Positions 45,892 through 54,533 of a DNA stretch of 64,000 bases are shown piece after piece (positions within the stretch are counted from its first letter, which is position 1; every line of letters starts with the position of its first letter). This DNA is from Streptomyces sp. MMG1533. GTDB lineage: Bacteria; Actinomycetota; Actinomycetes; Streptomycetales; Streptomycetaceae. A program made the position numbers and the translations under genes. Under the pieces are notes generated by a model, which ran no database searches, had not been told where the DNA came from, and was given only the letters and a program-made list of their open reading frames with translations. The stretch is taken from contig NZ_LGDG01000245.1 in assembly GCF_001279775.1 (NCBI RefSeq), positions 60,452 to 124,451 on the forward strand. Reading direction: 5' to 3'.

Positions 45892-46811
45892 CGAGCACGG
45901 GCTACTGGGTCGACCTCTACCAGGCTCAGCAGCGGCTGGGCGGTGGCTTTCTGCTCACCCGCCGGTTCGTGCTCACCGCACTTCACTGCCTGCGCGGCCT
46001 GGCCCTCGACGAAAGTGTCGGCATCGAACTGGCCGACGGAGAGCGGGTCGAGGGCCGCATCTGCCGCCAGGACAAAGAAGCCGACCTGGCCCTCGTCGAG
46101 ATCGGCGCGGGGCACCAGGTCACGCTGCCGATCCCCATGGCCGACGTCGCCCGCGACGGAGACCGCTGGCGCGGCCCCTACCGGCCCGCCGCGCACGAAG
46201 TGCACCTCAGTGGTCGGGTCAGTGCCGGGGCCGCACCGCACCTTTGCGTCGGAGGCGCGACCATCGAAGCGCTGCAGCTCACGGCGGACCAGCATCTCGG
46301 CGACTACTCCGGCTACTCGGGAGGGCCGGTCGAGGGCGTGGGGGACGACGGCACCCGGCAGCCCTCGGTCGTCGGCATCCTCATCGAGCAGGCCGCCGAC
46401 CGGTCCGCCGAGGCCCGCGCCGCCAACGTGCTCTTCGCCGCCACCATCAGGGAAGCGATCCGCCGCTTCGACCACCTCGATGTCGTCCACCTCATCGACG
46501 TGCTCAGGCCACCGGCCCCCGACCGCGACCACCCTGCCCCCGACCGCGACCACCCTGCCCCCGACCGCGACCACCCTGCCCCCGACCGCAAGCACCCGGG
46601 TCCGGACCGCGACTGCCCACCGGCCCCCGACCGCGACCAGCCCGCCCGGGACAGTGCGACGCCCGCCCGGTTCGTCGGCACGGAGGCGCTGTTGCTCCAG
46701 CTCGACGCCTGGGCGCAGCGCAGCCTCATCGATCCGTCCCAGATCGCCGAGCTCAAGTTCATGGCCGTGAAGGCGCTCATCGACGGCGAGGGGAACAGGG
46801 GCGGCGCATGA
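45888..46811 (+). CDS. trypsin-like serine protease with proline/Asp-rich linker
   Basis: A 307-residue cytoplasmic trypsin-fold protein without a signal peptide. The triad is His33 in VLTALHCL, Asp66 in EADLALVEIG and Ser144 in YSGYSGGPVEG. The protease ends at ~residue 208 and is followed by a linker of APDRDHP repeats (about 210-250) and a C-terminal helical segment (ARFVGTEALLLQLDAWAQRSLIDPSQIAELKFMAVKAL) that may be an effector- or adaptor-association module. Coupled by 4-bp overlaps to both the Trypco1 gene and the SARP/STAND gene. Probably cleaves a partner upon a signal from the STAND ATPase. Confidence 0.85.
   Translation: MTSTGYWVDLYQAQQRLGGGFLLTRRFVLTALHCLRGLALDESVGIELADGERVEGRICRQDKEADLALVEIGAGHQVTLPIPMADVARDGDRWRGPYRPAAHEVHLSGRVSAGAAPHLCVGGATIEALQLTADQHLGDYSGYSGGPVEGVGDDGTRQPSVVGILIEQAADRSAEARAANVLFAATIREAIRRFDHLDVVHLIDVLRPPAPDRDHPAPDRDHPAPDRDHPAPDRKHPGPDRDCPPAPDRDQPARDSATPARFVGTEALLLQLDAWAQRSLIDPSQIAELKFMAVKALIDGEGNRGGA
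46515..46646 (+). repeat. 21-bp tandem repeat coding for APDRDHP units
   Basis: Three near-identical 21-bp units (46515-46535, 46536-46556, 46557-46577), then degenerate units to ~46646. It encodes the linker of the protease. Confidence 0.75.
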
Positions 46812-49800
46812 ACGAGGCCTGGCAGGACGCCGTCTACTACGCCACGCTCGCCTTGCAGGGCGACAGCACCGCGACCGCGCAGGTCATGCATGCCGTCGAA
46901 CGCCTGCGCACGGACGAGTACGTGCTGCACCACCCGGTCCTCAGCCACGATCTGGCCCTCCTCACCGCACTGCTCGACAGCCTCGGCCTGCAGAGCTCGT
47001 CGCAGGCCCTCCTCCAGCACGTGGTGTCCCGACTGGCGTGGGACACCGACGGGCTCAACCTCGACACCGCCTCGCGCAACCAACTGGCCGTGACGCTGGC
47101 CGACCGCGGGTATCTGGCCGCCGCCGCGACCGTGCTGTCCTCCGCGCTCCAGTTCGACCCGGACCACTTCGACCCGGACCGCGCCGCGACGGCCGCGCGC
47201 ACGCTCGCCAACCTCGCGGCGCTCAAGATGCGGCTGAGAGACATCGAAGGGGCCGACCGGACGGCCACGCAGGCTCTGGAGCGGCTGGCCGCGGCCGAGC
47301 ACCCCGAGGAGCGGCCGGATGTCCGCCTCCTGGTGTTCTCCGTTCTGACGGAGGCGGCGCGGCGACAGGGCCGCCACGAGGACGCGGACCGGTTGCTGGA
47401 CGACCTCGAACGTGCCGTCCGCCGCCTGGTGGACCTGCTCGGCGGCGAGCACCCGCAGTCTCTGTCGGCGCTGGTCGCGCTGGCCACTGCCGAGTTCGAG
47501 TCCGCGCGGGCCGCCGGAGACCGTGACCGGATGCAACGCGCCGCGCATGTTCTGGCCGTGGCGTCCCAGAAGGCCGCGGCGACGATGGGAGCCCAGCATC
47601 CGCAGTCGGTCGCCGCGCTGCTCAGCTTCGCCGCAGTGGAAGGCGAAACGGCCCGCGAAGCGCGGGACGAGCGCGGGATCGACGAGGTCAGGGCCCTGGT
47701 CACGGAGGCCGTGCGGCGATGGGGCGTCATGCGGCGGGGCGCGGACCACGCTCCCCGAGCACCGATCCCGGCGCCCGAGCCCCAAGGACCTCCTCGGCTG
47801 CCCGAGGTCCGGCGACCGGCGCCCGAGCACCAAAGGCGTCGGGTACCCGAGGTCCGGCGGCCGGCGCCGCGGCCCTTCACCGACCGGCCCGTCGTCAGGG
47901 ACAGGGCACTGGGCCAGGGCGACGAGGGCACGCCGGCGCTGCGCTTCAGCGTGCTCGGTCCCGTTCGGGCGTGGCGCGGGGCGGAGCCCCTGAACACGGG
48001 CTCTTCGAAGCAACGCGCTCTGCTCGTCGCCCTGTTGCTTCGCGAGGGCCGCACCGCCACGGCCTCCGAGCTGATCGACGCGCTGTGGGGCGAGGACCCG
48101 CCGTCGCAGGCCCTCGCCGCCCTTCGTACGTACGCGTCCCGGCTCCGCAGGGTGCTCGACCCAGGAGTGCTGGCCAGCGAGTCGGGCGGGTACGCGTTGC
48201 GCACCGAGGCCGGATCCGTCGATCTGGCGGATGCGCAGCGCCTTGTGGCAGAAGCGGAGAGACTCCGTTCGGCCGGCGAACGAGCGCAGGCGCGTGACAT
48301 GTTCAACAAGGCCCTTGCTCTCTGGGACGGAGAGCCCCTGGCAGGCGTGCCGGGCCCTTATGCCGAAGCGCAGCGCGTCAGGCTTGAAGAGTGGCGGCTA
48401 CAACTCTGCGAGACACGGCTGGGCTTGGACCTGGAACTCGGCCTTCACGCGGAGGCGGTCTCGGAGCTGACCGCCCTCACCGCCGCCCACCCCTTGCGTG
48501 AGCGCCTGCGCGAGCTGCTCATGCTGGCCCTGTACCGCAGCGGGCGCCAGGCCGAGGCGTTGGCCGTGTACGCGGACACCCGGCGCCTGCTCGCCGACGA
48601 GCTCGGCGTGGACCCGCGCCCCGGCCTGCGCGACCTGCAGCAGCGGATCCTTGGCGCCGACCGGAGCCTTGAGGACGTGGCCGTGCCGCCCCGCGAAGCG
48701 AGATCGATCGTCGTGCGGCCCTCGCAACTGCCCGCGACCGTCCCGGACTTCACGGGCCGCGACGCCTTCGTGCGTGAACTCGGTGAACTCCTCGCCGACT
48801 CCCCTGGGGCCGTGCTGGCCATCTCCGCCTTGGCGGGCATCGGAGGCGTCGGCAAGACCACCCTCGCCGTGCACGTCGCCCACCAGGCACGCCAGGACTT
48901 CCCCGACGGGCAGTTGTACGTGGACCTGCAAGGCACCGGGGCCCGGCCGGCGGAGGCCGAGACGGTCCTCGGGTCTTTCCTGCGCGCTCTGGGCATGGAG
49001 GACTCGGCGATCCCCGACTCGCTGGAGGAACGCTCGGCGCTGTACCGGTCGGTCCTGAACGGCCGCCAGGTGCTGGTGCTCCTGGACAACGCACGCGACG
49101 CCGCACAGGTACGGCCGCTCATCCCGAGCACCGAGGGGTGCGCCACGCTCGTCACCAGCCGCGTCCGCATGGTGGATCTGGCCGGGGCTCATCTCGTGGA
49201 CCTCGATGTGATGAGCCCGGACGAGGCGCTGCAACTGTTCACCAGGATTGTGGGGGGCGAACGCGTCCAAACCGAACACAGTGCTGCCCTCGACGTGGTC
49301 GCCGCCTGCGGGTTCCTTCCGCTGGCGATCCGGATCGCAGCCTTGCGCCTCGCGGTCCGCCGTACCTGGACCGTGTCCGTGCTCGCCGCCAAACTCTCCG
49401 ACGAGCGCCGCCGCCTCGACGAATTGCAGGCCGGAGATCTCGCGGTCAAGGCGACCTTCGAGATGGGGTACGGGCAGCTGGATCCGGCGCAGGCGCGCGC
49501 CTTCCGTCTCGTCGGCCTCGCCGACGGACCGGACATCTCCCTCGCCGCGGCCGCCGCCATGCTCGACCAGCCGCCCGAGGACACGGAGGACATCTGCGAA
49601 GTGCTCGTCGACACCGGCTTCCTGGAGGCGGCGGCCCCGGGCCGCTATCGCTACCACGACCTCACCAGGCTGTACGCACGCGCCTGCGCGGAGCGGGACG
49701 AACAACCCCCCGGTGAGCGACGGGCGGCACTGACCCGCCTCCTCGACTTCTATCTCGCGACCGCGACCGGGGTGTACGCGGTCGAGCATCCCGGCGACCG

Positions 49801-50860
49801 AACCGTGGAGCATCTGGAACCCGCCCGGTATCCAGGCGTCGAGTTCTCGTACCTGGACGACGCGCGGCGCTGGCTGGCGGCCGAGGCGCAGTGCATCCTG
49901 TCCTGCGCCCGTCAGCTCGCTCACGGCACCGAACTGCGCAGGTCGATCGATCTGCTGTGGAGCGTGAAGGACATCGTGGGATCCGGGAACTTCCGCCAGT
50001 ACCAGGACACGGCGGCCGTGGCGCAGCGTGCCGCACGCGAGGCGCGCGACGCCCAGGCGGAGGGACGCGCCTGTGCCGCGCTCACCGCGGTCCACCTGAC
50101 GGCGGGGAACCTGCGGGAGGCCGATGCGGAGGCGCAGCGTGCGTTGGCGCTGGCCGTGGCGATCGACGACCCGGTGACCAGCGCCTGGGTGCCGTACGAC
50201 CGCGGTGTCATCGCGCTCCAGGAGCGCCGCTACACGGAGGCGGACCGTTGTCTGCGGGAGGCCCTGTCACGGTTCCGCGAGGACGAGAATCCGTTCGGCG
50301 TGGCCAGTGCCCTGTGCCAGCTCTCCCATGTCGAGGCGAGTCTGGGCAACGTCCGCAGCGCGGTCGCGCTCGCCGAGGAAGCCATCGAGCGGCTCGGCTC
50401 CGAGGCTGCCACCCTCGCCCTCGCCGAATCGCGGTACGCGCTGGGGCTCGCCCTGTCCGCCGCGGGGCAGATCCCCGAAGCACTGGAGCAACTGGAGCAG
50501 GCGCTCGGGATCTACCAGGAGTGCGCGCAGGCGCTGGGGGAAGGCATGGCGCACCACCGGCGCGCCGAGATACACCTCGGTGCGGGCCGGCCCGCCCAGG
50601 CGGCCGCGGAGGCCGAACAGGCGCTCGCGGTGCTGGGACGGGTGGGGGGAGCCCGGCGCAGAGCCGATGTCCTGGTCGTGCTGGGCGACGCCATGGAGGA
50701 GCGGGGGGAGTCCGCGCGGGCCCGGACCTGCTGGGCCGAGGCCCTTGCGGTGTACGAGCAGGTGTCCGGGACGGAGGGGTACGAACTGCGCGACCGCCTG
50801 ACCGCACGGCTGGGCGGCCGGGCCGCGGGCAGGGAGGCAGGTCGCCTCACGGGGACGTGA
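46808..50860 (+). CDS. TPR-SARP-NB-ARC-TPR fusion regulator (AfsR-like with N-terminal extension)
   Basis: A 1350-residue protein. Residues 1 to ~300 form TPR-like helices; a Pro/Arg-rich linker follows (~310-375). An OmpR-type winged helix starts at ~378 (LRFSVLGPVRAWRGAEPL), then the BTAD module (~475-620, ELGVDPRPGLRDLQQRIL). An NB-ARC ATPase has Walker A GIGGVGKTT at 677-685 and Walker B VLVLLDN at ~755, and a C-terminal TPR array runs ~1060-1330. AfsR/SARP proteins lack such an N-terminal TPR block, which suggests it binds the protease or Trypco1. ATGA overlap with the protease indicates one operon. Ligand and DNA targets unknown. Confidence 0.88.
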   Translation: MNEAWQDAVYYATLALQGDSTATAQVMHAVERLRTDEYVLHHPVLSHDLALLTALLDSLGLQSSSQALLQHVVSRLAWDTDGLNLDTASRNQLAVTLADRGYLAAAATVLSSALQFDPDHFDPDRAATAARTLANLAALKMRLRDIEGADRTATQALERLAAAEHPEERPDVRLLVFSVLTEAARRQGRHEDADRLLDDLERAVRRLVDLLGGEHPQSLSALVALATAEFESARAAGDRDRMQRAAHVLAVASQKAAATMGAQHPQSVAALLSFAAVEGETAREARDERGIDEVRALVTEAVRRWGVMRRGADHAPRAPIPAPEPQGPPRLPEVRRPAPEHQRRRVPEVRRPAPRPFTDRPVVRDRALGQGDEGTPALRFSVLGPVRAWRGAEPLNTGSSKQRALLVALLLREGRTATASELIDALWGEDPPSQALAALRTYASRLRRVLDPGVLASESGGYALRTEAGSVDLADAQRLVAEAERLRSAGERAQARDMFNKALALWDGEPLAGVPGPYAEAQRVRLEEWRLQLCETRLGLDLELGLHAEAVSELTALTAAHPLRERLRELLMLALYRSGRQAEALAVYADTRRLLADELGVDPRPGLRDLQQRILGADRSLEDVAVPPREARSIVVRPSQLPATVPDFTGRDAFVRELGELLADSPGAVLAISALAGIGGVGKTTLAVHVAHQARQDFPDGQLYVDLQGTGARPAEAETVLGSFLRALGMEDSAIPDSLEERSALYRSVLNGRQVLVLLDNARDAAQVRPLIPSTEGCATLVTSRVRMVDLAGAHLVDLDVMSPDEALQLFTRIVGGERVQTEHSAALDVVAACGFLPLAIRIAALRLAVRRTWTVSVLAAKLSDERRRLDELQAGDLAVKATFEMGYGQLDPAQARAFRLVGLADGPDISLAAAAAMLDQPPEDTEDICEVLVDTGFLEAAAPGRYRYHDLTRLYARACAERDEQPPGERRAALTRLLDFYLATATGVYAVEHPGDRTVEHLEPARYPGVEFSYLDDARRWLAAEAQCILSCARQLAHGTELRRSIDLLWSVKDIVGSGNFRQYQDTAAVAQRAAREARDAQAEGRACAALTAVHLTAGNLREADAEAQRALALAVAIDDPVTSAWVPYDRGVIALQERRYTEADRCLREALSRFREDENPFGVASALCQLSHVEASLGNVRSAVALAEEAIERLGSEAATLALAESRYALGLALSAAGQIPEALEQLEQALGIYQECAQALGEGMAHHRRAEIHLGAGRPAQAAAEAEQALAVLGRVGGARRRADVLVVLGDAMEERGESARARTCWAEALAVYEQVSGTEGYELRDRLTARLGGRAAGREAGRLTGT

Positions 50861-51102
50861 TCCGCCCCGTCCGCGGTGCCGACGTTCTCCGTGTCGCCGG
50901 TGATCGGGATGCGCCAGAGGCGTTCACCGGAGAGCCGGGGTGGCGTCGCGGCCGCTGCCAAGGGGCACGCGCCTGCCTGCGTGCCCCACGAGAACAAGCT
51001 CAGGTGTCGGGCCTCGTGGGGCGATACCGGCGATGAGAGTCGGCCGCCGAGGCCGAGCGGGGGCGAGTGACGTCACAACTGCCGTAGCTCGCAGCTGAAC
51101 TG

Positions 51103-51148
51103 CCTTGCCCCGCGGCCTATGACGGCGTGGGGGGTACGCGGGGCAAGG
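51103..51148 (+). terminator. hairpin downstream of SARP/STAND operon
   Basis: A 12-bp perfect stem (CCTTGCCCCGCG, complement at 51137-51148) with a 22-nt loop, in a 520-bp gap. A minus-strand fragment at about 50865-50940 (RLWRIPITGDTENVGTADG) recalls a beta-propeller protein but is too short to call. Otherwise nothing recognisable in 50861-51380. Confidence 0.5.
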
Positions 51149-51380
51149 AGCTCTGCGGTCAGGGACTCGGCCGACGCCCAGCCGCGCCGCTGTCCCACGA
51201 CTCGCCGTACTGCGCGGTCGCGAGTTTGTCGTCGAGCGGCGGGCCTGCTTCACCGGCCGGGTGCCACGTACGCCAGTTCAGTGATGCGTGCCGTATACCG
51301 GTGGCGGCCGGAAGTCCGGCCAGGCGCGGGGCCGGACCTCCAGCGGGTTGCACCGTTCCTCGGTCTGAGCCGTGGGGGAC

Positions 51381-51767
51381 TCAGCAGCCGTAGTCGACCA
51401 GGTCGAAGGACTCGTAGTGGTCGGCCGTGTAGTAGTCCTCCTGGGTCTCCTCACCGGTGACGATGCGGCGCGCACCGCGCGTGGAGGAACCCGGCGTGAT
51501 CACGGTGTACTCGTGATAGTAGCCAGAGGACTGGCTCGGCAGGATGCCTTCCCGGTTCTGGAAGACGGTGCCGTCCTGCGAGTACGGGTAGGGACCACCC
51601 TGCTCGATCAGCTCGAGGGTGTCGTACGCCTGGGAGGGCAGGTCGCTGTAGCAGATGCTGCCGACCGCGGCGGCCGCCGGGGTGGCGGCGACTGTTCCGC
51701 CGACGAGGAGGGCGGACAGGACGGCGGCTGCGGCGCCGATGCGGGTGATTCGTGGGGGGAATCTCAT
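51381..51767 (-). CDS. secreted RNase Sa-like guanyl-specific ribonuclease
   Basis: A 128-residue protein. The signal peptide is ~1-35, then a mature domain aligning gap-free to RNase Sa: catalytic Glu86 (HEYTVITPG), Arg97 and Arg101 (STRGARRI), His117 (TADHYES), and the Cys39-Cys128 disulfide. All correspond to the Sa residues (Glu54, Arg65, Arg69, His85, Cys7, Cys96). Cleaves RNA after guanosine outside the cell; no barstar-like inhibitor gene is adjacent. ATG 51767. Fragmentary relatives lie at 45268 and 51880. Confidence 0.93.
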   Translation of the reverse strand: MRFPPRITRIGAAAAVLSALLVGGTVAATPAAAAVGSICYSDLPSQAYDTLELIEQGGPYPYSQDGTVFQNREGILPSQSSGYYHEYTVITPGSSTRGARRIVTGEETQEDYYTADHYESFDLVDYGC

Positions 51768-51879
51768 GCCCTCATGATGACGCGCGTAGACAGTGGCATG
51801 TCAATGACAACTCCGGAGATTTTCCCGTCAAGTCCGATGAGTTTTCGGGAAGTTAACTTGTGGGGCCATGGGGTCACCG

Positions 51880-52092
51880 TCACCGCTGTGACGCAAGGGG
51901 AAGCGGTGCGCCGCGGGCTGCCCGCCCGCAGGATGGAGACGGACCATGAGTTCACCCCTGGCTCGTCCACGCGCGGAGCTCGCCGCATCGTCACCGGTGA
52001 GGAGTATGAGGCGTATCAGGAGGACTACTGCACGGCCGACCACCATGGCCGACCACCACGCCTCGTTCGACCTGGTCGACTACGGCTGCTGA
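51880..52092 (+). pseudogene. C-terminal fragment of an RNase Sa-like ribonuclease
   Basis: Reading from about 51880 gives HEFTPGSSTRGARRIVTGEE and then a disrupted EDYCTADH. A tandem duplication of 13 bases (GGCCGACCACCA-type) shifts the frame, after which the other frame ends ADHHASFDLVDYGC and a stop at 52092. It matches residues ~73-128 of the intact RNase but lacks its N-terminal half and a short internal stretch. It lies on the opposite strand to the intact gene, forming an inverted repeat with it. The sequence between 51768 and 51880 shows no gene. Confidence 0.75.
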
Positions 52093-52100
52093 GCCGGACG

Positions 52101-52295
52101 TCATCTCCGGTTCTCGGCGACGGCGAACAGCGCGAACGCCAGCACGACCAAGGTGACGCTCGCGTAGATCTCGTAGCCGTCGAGGAGACCGACCCGTTGC
52201 ACGAGACCCACGTGCCAGTCGGTGAACTCGTGCAAGAGGCCCATCACGCCCTGCACCAGGGCAAGCAAACCGAGTAGCTCCAGCAGCTGCTTCAT
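52101..52295 (-). CDS. two-TM small membrane protein
   Basis: A 64-residue protein: ELLGLLALVQGVMGLLHEF and YASVTLVVLAFALFAVA are hydrophobic segments joined by a polar loop; the C-terminus is basic. GAGGG upstream. It is divergent from the histidine kinase and close to the RNase remnant. Not recognised; a possible accessory of the two-component system or immunity-like peptide, neither supported by homology. Confidence 0.6.
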   Translation of the reverse strand: MKQLLELLGLLALVQGVMGLLHEFTDWHVGLVQRVGLLDGYEIYASVTLVVLAFALFAVAENRR

Positions 52296-52459
52296 GGAAA
52301 GACCCTCGCCCCGCGGACCCCCCACCCACATCGGCCGCGGGGCGAGGCACGTCCGACGGAAGTCCCCGACCCGTCGGGCCCACCGCGCCGAAAGTCTCCG
52401 GTGCCCCGACTTTGGTCGACGATCCGGTGCGCGGAGGGACGACGGGAGCCTGCGCTGCG

Positions 52460-52474
52460 TAGATTTGTCGACCG
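52460..52474 (+). promoter_or_regulatory. possible -10 of a leaderless histidine-kinase transcript
   Basis: TAGATT at 52460-52465 ends 8 nt before the GTG at 52474, with no ribosome-binding site in between. No clear -35. Confidence 0.3.
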
Positions 52475-53724
52475 TGAGCGACGACGCGACGGTGCCCGAA
52501 TCGCCCGCCTTCCCCGGGCGGCGCCGGCTGTTGCCGTCCGCGGTGATCCACGAGTTCACCCCCGACGCGGGGCGGCCCGGCCGCCGCCCCCGGCGCACCG
52601 CGCACGACTGGATCGTCGACTTCTCCTGCTTCCTGCTCGCCGTCCTCGTCGGCCTGGTCGGCGCCGACGCCGTGACCGCCAACCCGCACGTTCCGCACTC
52701 CCTCGCCGTCGTCGACCAGTGGCTCGGCGCGCTCGCCTGCGCCGCGGTGTGGCTGCGCCGCCGGTGGCCGGTCGGGCTGGCCGTGGCGACGATCCCTGTC
52801 GGGTTGGTCTCGGACACCGCGGGCGGCGCCTGCATGATCGCCCTGTTCACGCTCGCCGTGCACCGCCCCTTCCGGTACGTGGCCTGGGTGGGCGGCATCA
52901 CCATCGCGCTGATCCCGTTCTACTTCTGGACGCGCCCCGACCCCGAGCTTCCGTACGCCGTCGCGGTCGCCGTCTTCGTGCTGCTGACCGCCGCCGTGGT
53001 CGGCTGGGGCCTGCTCGTACGGTCCAAGCGGCAGCTCATGCTGAGCCTGCGCGACCGCGCCCGGCGCGCCGAGACGGAGGCGCGGCTGCGCGCCGAGCAG
53101 GCGCAGCGGCTGGCGCGCGAGGCCATCGCCCGGGAGATGCACGACGTGCTCGCGCACCGGCTCACGCTGCTGAGCGTGCACGCGGGCGCCCTGGAGTTCC
53201 GGCCGGACGCGCCCCGCGAGGAGGTCGCCCGGGCGGCCGGCGTCATCCGGGAGAGCGCGCACGAGGCATTGCAGGACCTGCGGGAGATCATCGGCGTCCT
53301 GCGGGCGGGCGACTCCGACGACGCGGGCCGCCCCCAGCCGACGCTCGCCGCCCTGGACACGCTGGTCGCCGAGTCCCGCGAAGCCGGCATGAAGGTCACC
53401 CTCGACAGTCGTGTCACCGCCCCCGAGACGGTCCCGGCCTCGGTCGGCCGTACCGCCTACCGCATCGCCCAGGAGGGCCTCACCAACGCCCGCAAGCACG
53501 CGCCCGGTGCGGAGGTCACGGTGTCCGTCGGCGGCGTCCCGGGGGAGGGCCTGACCATGTCCGTCCGCAATTCGCCGCCTGACGGCGAGGTACCCCACGT
53601 CCCCGGCTCCGGCCAGGGCCTGATCGGACTGGCCGAACGCGCGAACCTGGCCGGGGGCCGTCTGGAACACGGGCCGGAGGAGGACGGGGGGTTCGGTGTG
53701 CGGGCGTGGTTGCCGTGGAGGTGA
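52474..53724 (+). CDS. two-component sensor histidine kinase, NarL/DesK-like
   Basis: A 416-residue membrane kinase: four to five N-terminal TM segments (about 48-180), a short coiled coil (190-215), HisKA_3 dimerisation box with His223 in AIAREMHDVLAHRLT, and an HATPase with NARKHAPGAE and GSGQGLIGLAERANLAGG. It phosphorylates the response regulator encoded 89 bp downstream. The start is taken at GTG 52474 because the protein begins there; an upstream open frame has no start signals. Confidence 0.9.
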   Translation: MSDDATVPESPAFPGRRRLLPSAVIHEFTPDAGRPGRRPRRTAHDWIVDFSCFLLAVLVGLVGADAVTANPHVPHSLAVVDQWLGALACAAVWLRRRWPVGLAVATIPVGLVSDTAGGACMIALFTLAVHRPFRYVAWVGGITIALIPFYFWTRPDPELPYAVAVAVFVLLTAAVVGWGLLVRSKRQLMLSLRDRARRAETEARLRAEQAQRLAREAIAREMHDVLAHRLTLLSVHAGALEFRPDAPREEVARAAGVIRESAHEALQDLREIIGVLRAGDSDDAGRPQPTLAALDTLVAESREAGMKVTLDSRVTAPETVPASVGRTAYRIAQEGLTNARKHAPGAEVTVSVGGVPGEGLTMSVRNSPPDGEVPHVPGSGQGLIGLAERANLAGGRLEHGPEEDGGFGVRAWLPWR

Positions 53725-53813
53725 CCGCCACGGCGGGCGGTGCGGCCGCGTCCCCCGACTCGCCCGGCCCAACGGTGATTCGCAGGCCGTGCAACCGTGA
53801 TTACGTAGGGACC

Positions 53814-54494
53814 ATGACTGCGATCAGACTGCTCCTCGTCGACGACGACCCGCTGGTCCGGGCCGGACTGTCCTTGATGATGGGCGGCGCCGACGACATC
53901 GAGATCGTCGGCGAGGCGGCCGACGGCGGCGAGGTCGAGGAGCTCGTCGACCGCACCGGCCCGGACGTCGTCCTCATGGACATCCGGATGCCGTCGGTGG
54001 ACGGACTGACCGCCACCGAGCGGCTGCGCGGCCGGGCCGAGGCCCCGCAGGTCGTGGTCCTGACCACCTTCCACGCGGACGAGCAGGTGCTGTCGGCCCT
54101 GCGCGCCGGCGCCGCCGGATTCGTCCTCAAGGACACCCCGCCCGCCGAGATCCTCGACGCGGTGCGCCGGGTCGCGGCCGGTGACCCGGTGCTGTCGCCC
54201 ACCGTGACCCGCCAGTTGATGCAGCACGCGGCCGGGACCGCCGCCGACACGCGCCGCACGCGCGCGCGTGCCCGGATCACCGCCCTCAACGACCGTGAAC
54301 GCGAGGTCGGCGTCGCCGTCGGGCGTGGCCTGTCCAACGCCGAGATCGCCGCGACGCTCTTCATGAGCGTCGCCACGGTCAAGACCCACGTCTCCCGCAT
54401 CCTCGCCAAACTCGACCTCAACAACCGGGTGCAGATAGCGCTGTTGGCGTACGACGCGGGACTGCTTGAGGAACCTGCCGAAGGTGGGCACTAG
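53814..54494 (+). CDS. LuxR/NarL-type response regulator
   Basis: A 226-residue regulator. Receiver phosphorylation site Asp56 in DVVLMDIRMP, Lys in AAGFVLKDTPPAE, and C-terminal LuxR HTH (LNDREREVGVAVGRGLSNAEIAATLFMSVATVKTHVSRILAKLDLNNRVQ). ATG 53814 has TACGTA 6 nt before; possible leaderless start. Partner of the adjacent kinase. The P450 immediately downstream is a possible target. Confidence 0.92.
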   Translation: MTAIRLLLVDDDPLVRAGLSLMMGGADDIEIVGEAADGGEVEELVDRTGPDVVLMDIRMPSVDGLTATERLRGRAEAPQVVVLTTFHADEQVLSALRAGAAGFVLKDTPPAEILDAVRRVAAGDPVLSPTVTRQLMQHAAGTAADTRRTRARARITALNDREREVGVAVGRGLSNAEIAATLFMSVATVKTHVSRILAKLDLNNRVQIALLAYDAGLLEEPAEGGH

Positions 54495-54533
54495 CGTGCT
54501 GCCCGACGCGTTGTCGGTGCGAGGGGGAATGCC

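Noticed and set aside
51159..51353. 64-codon minus-strand ORF in the gap after the STAND operon
   Set aside because: No recognisable domain, overlapping plus-strand frames equally long, no ribosome-binding site.
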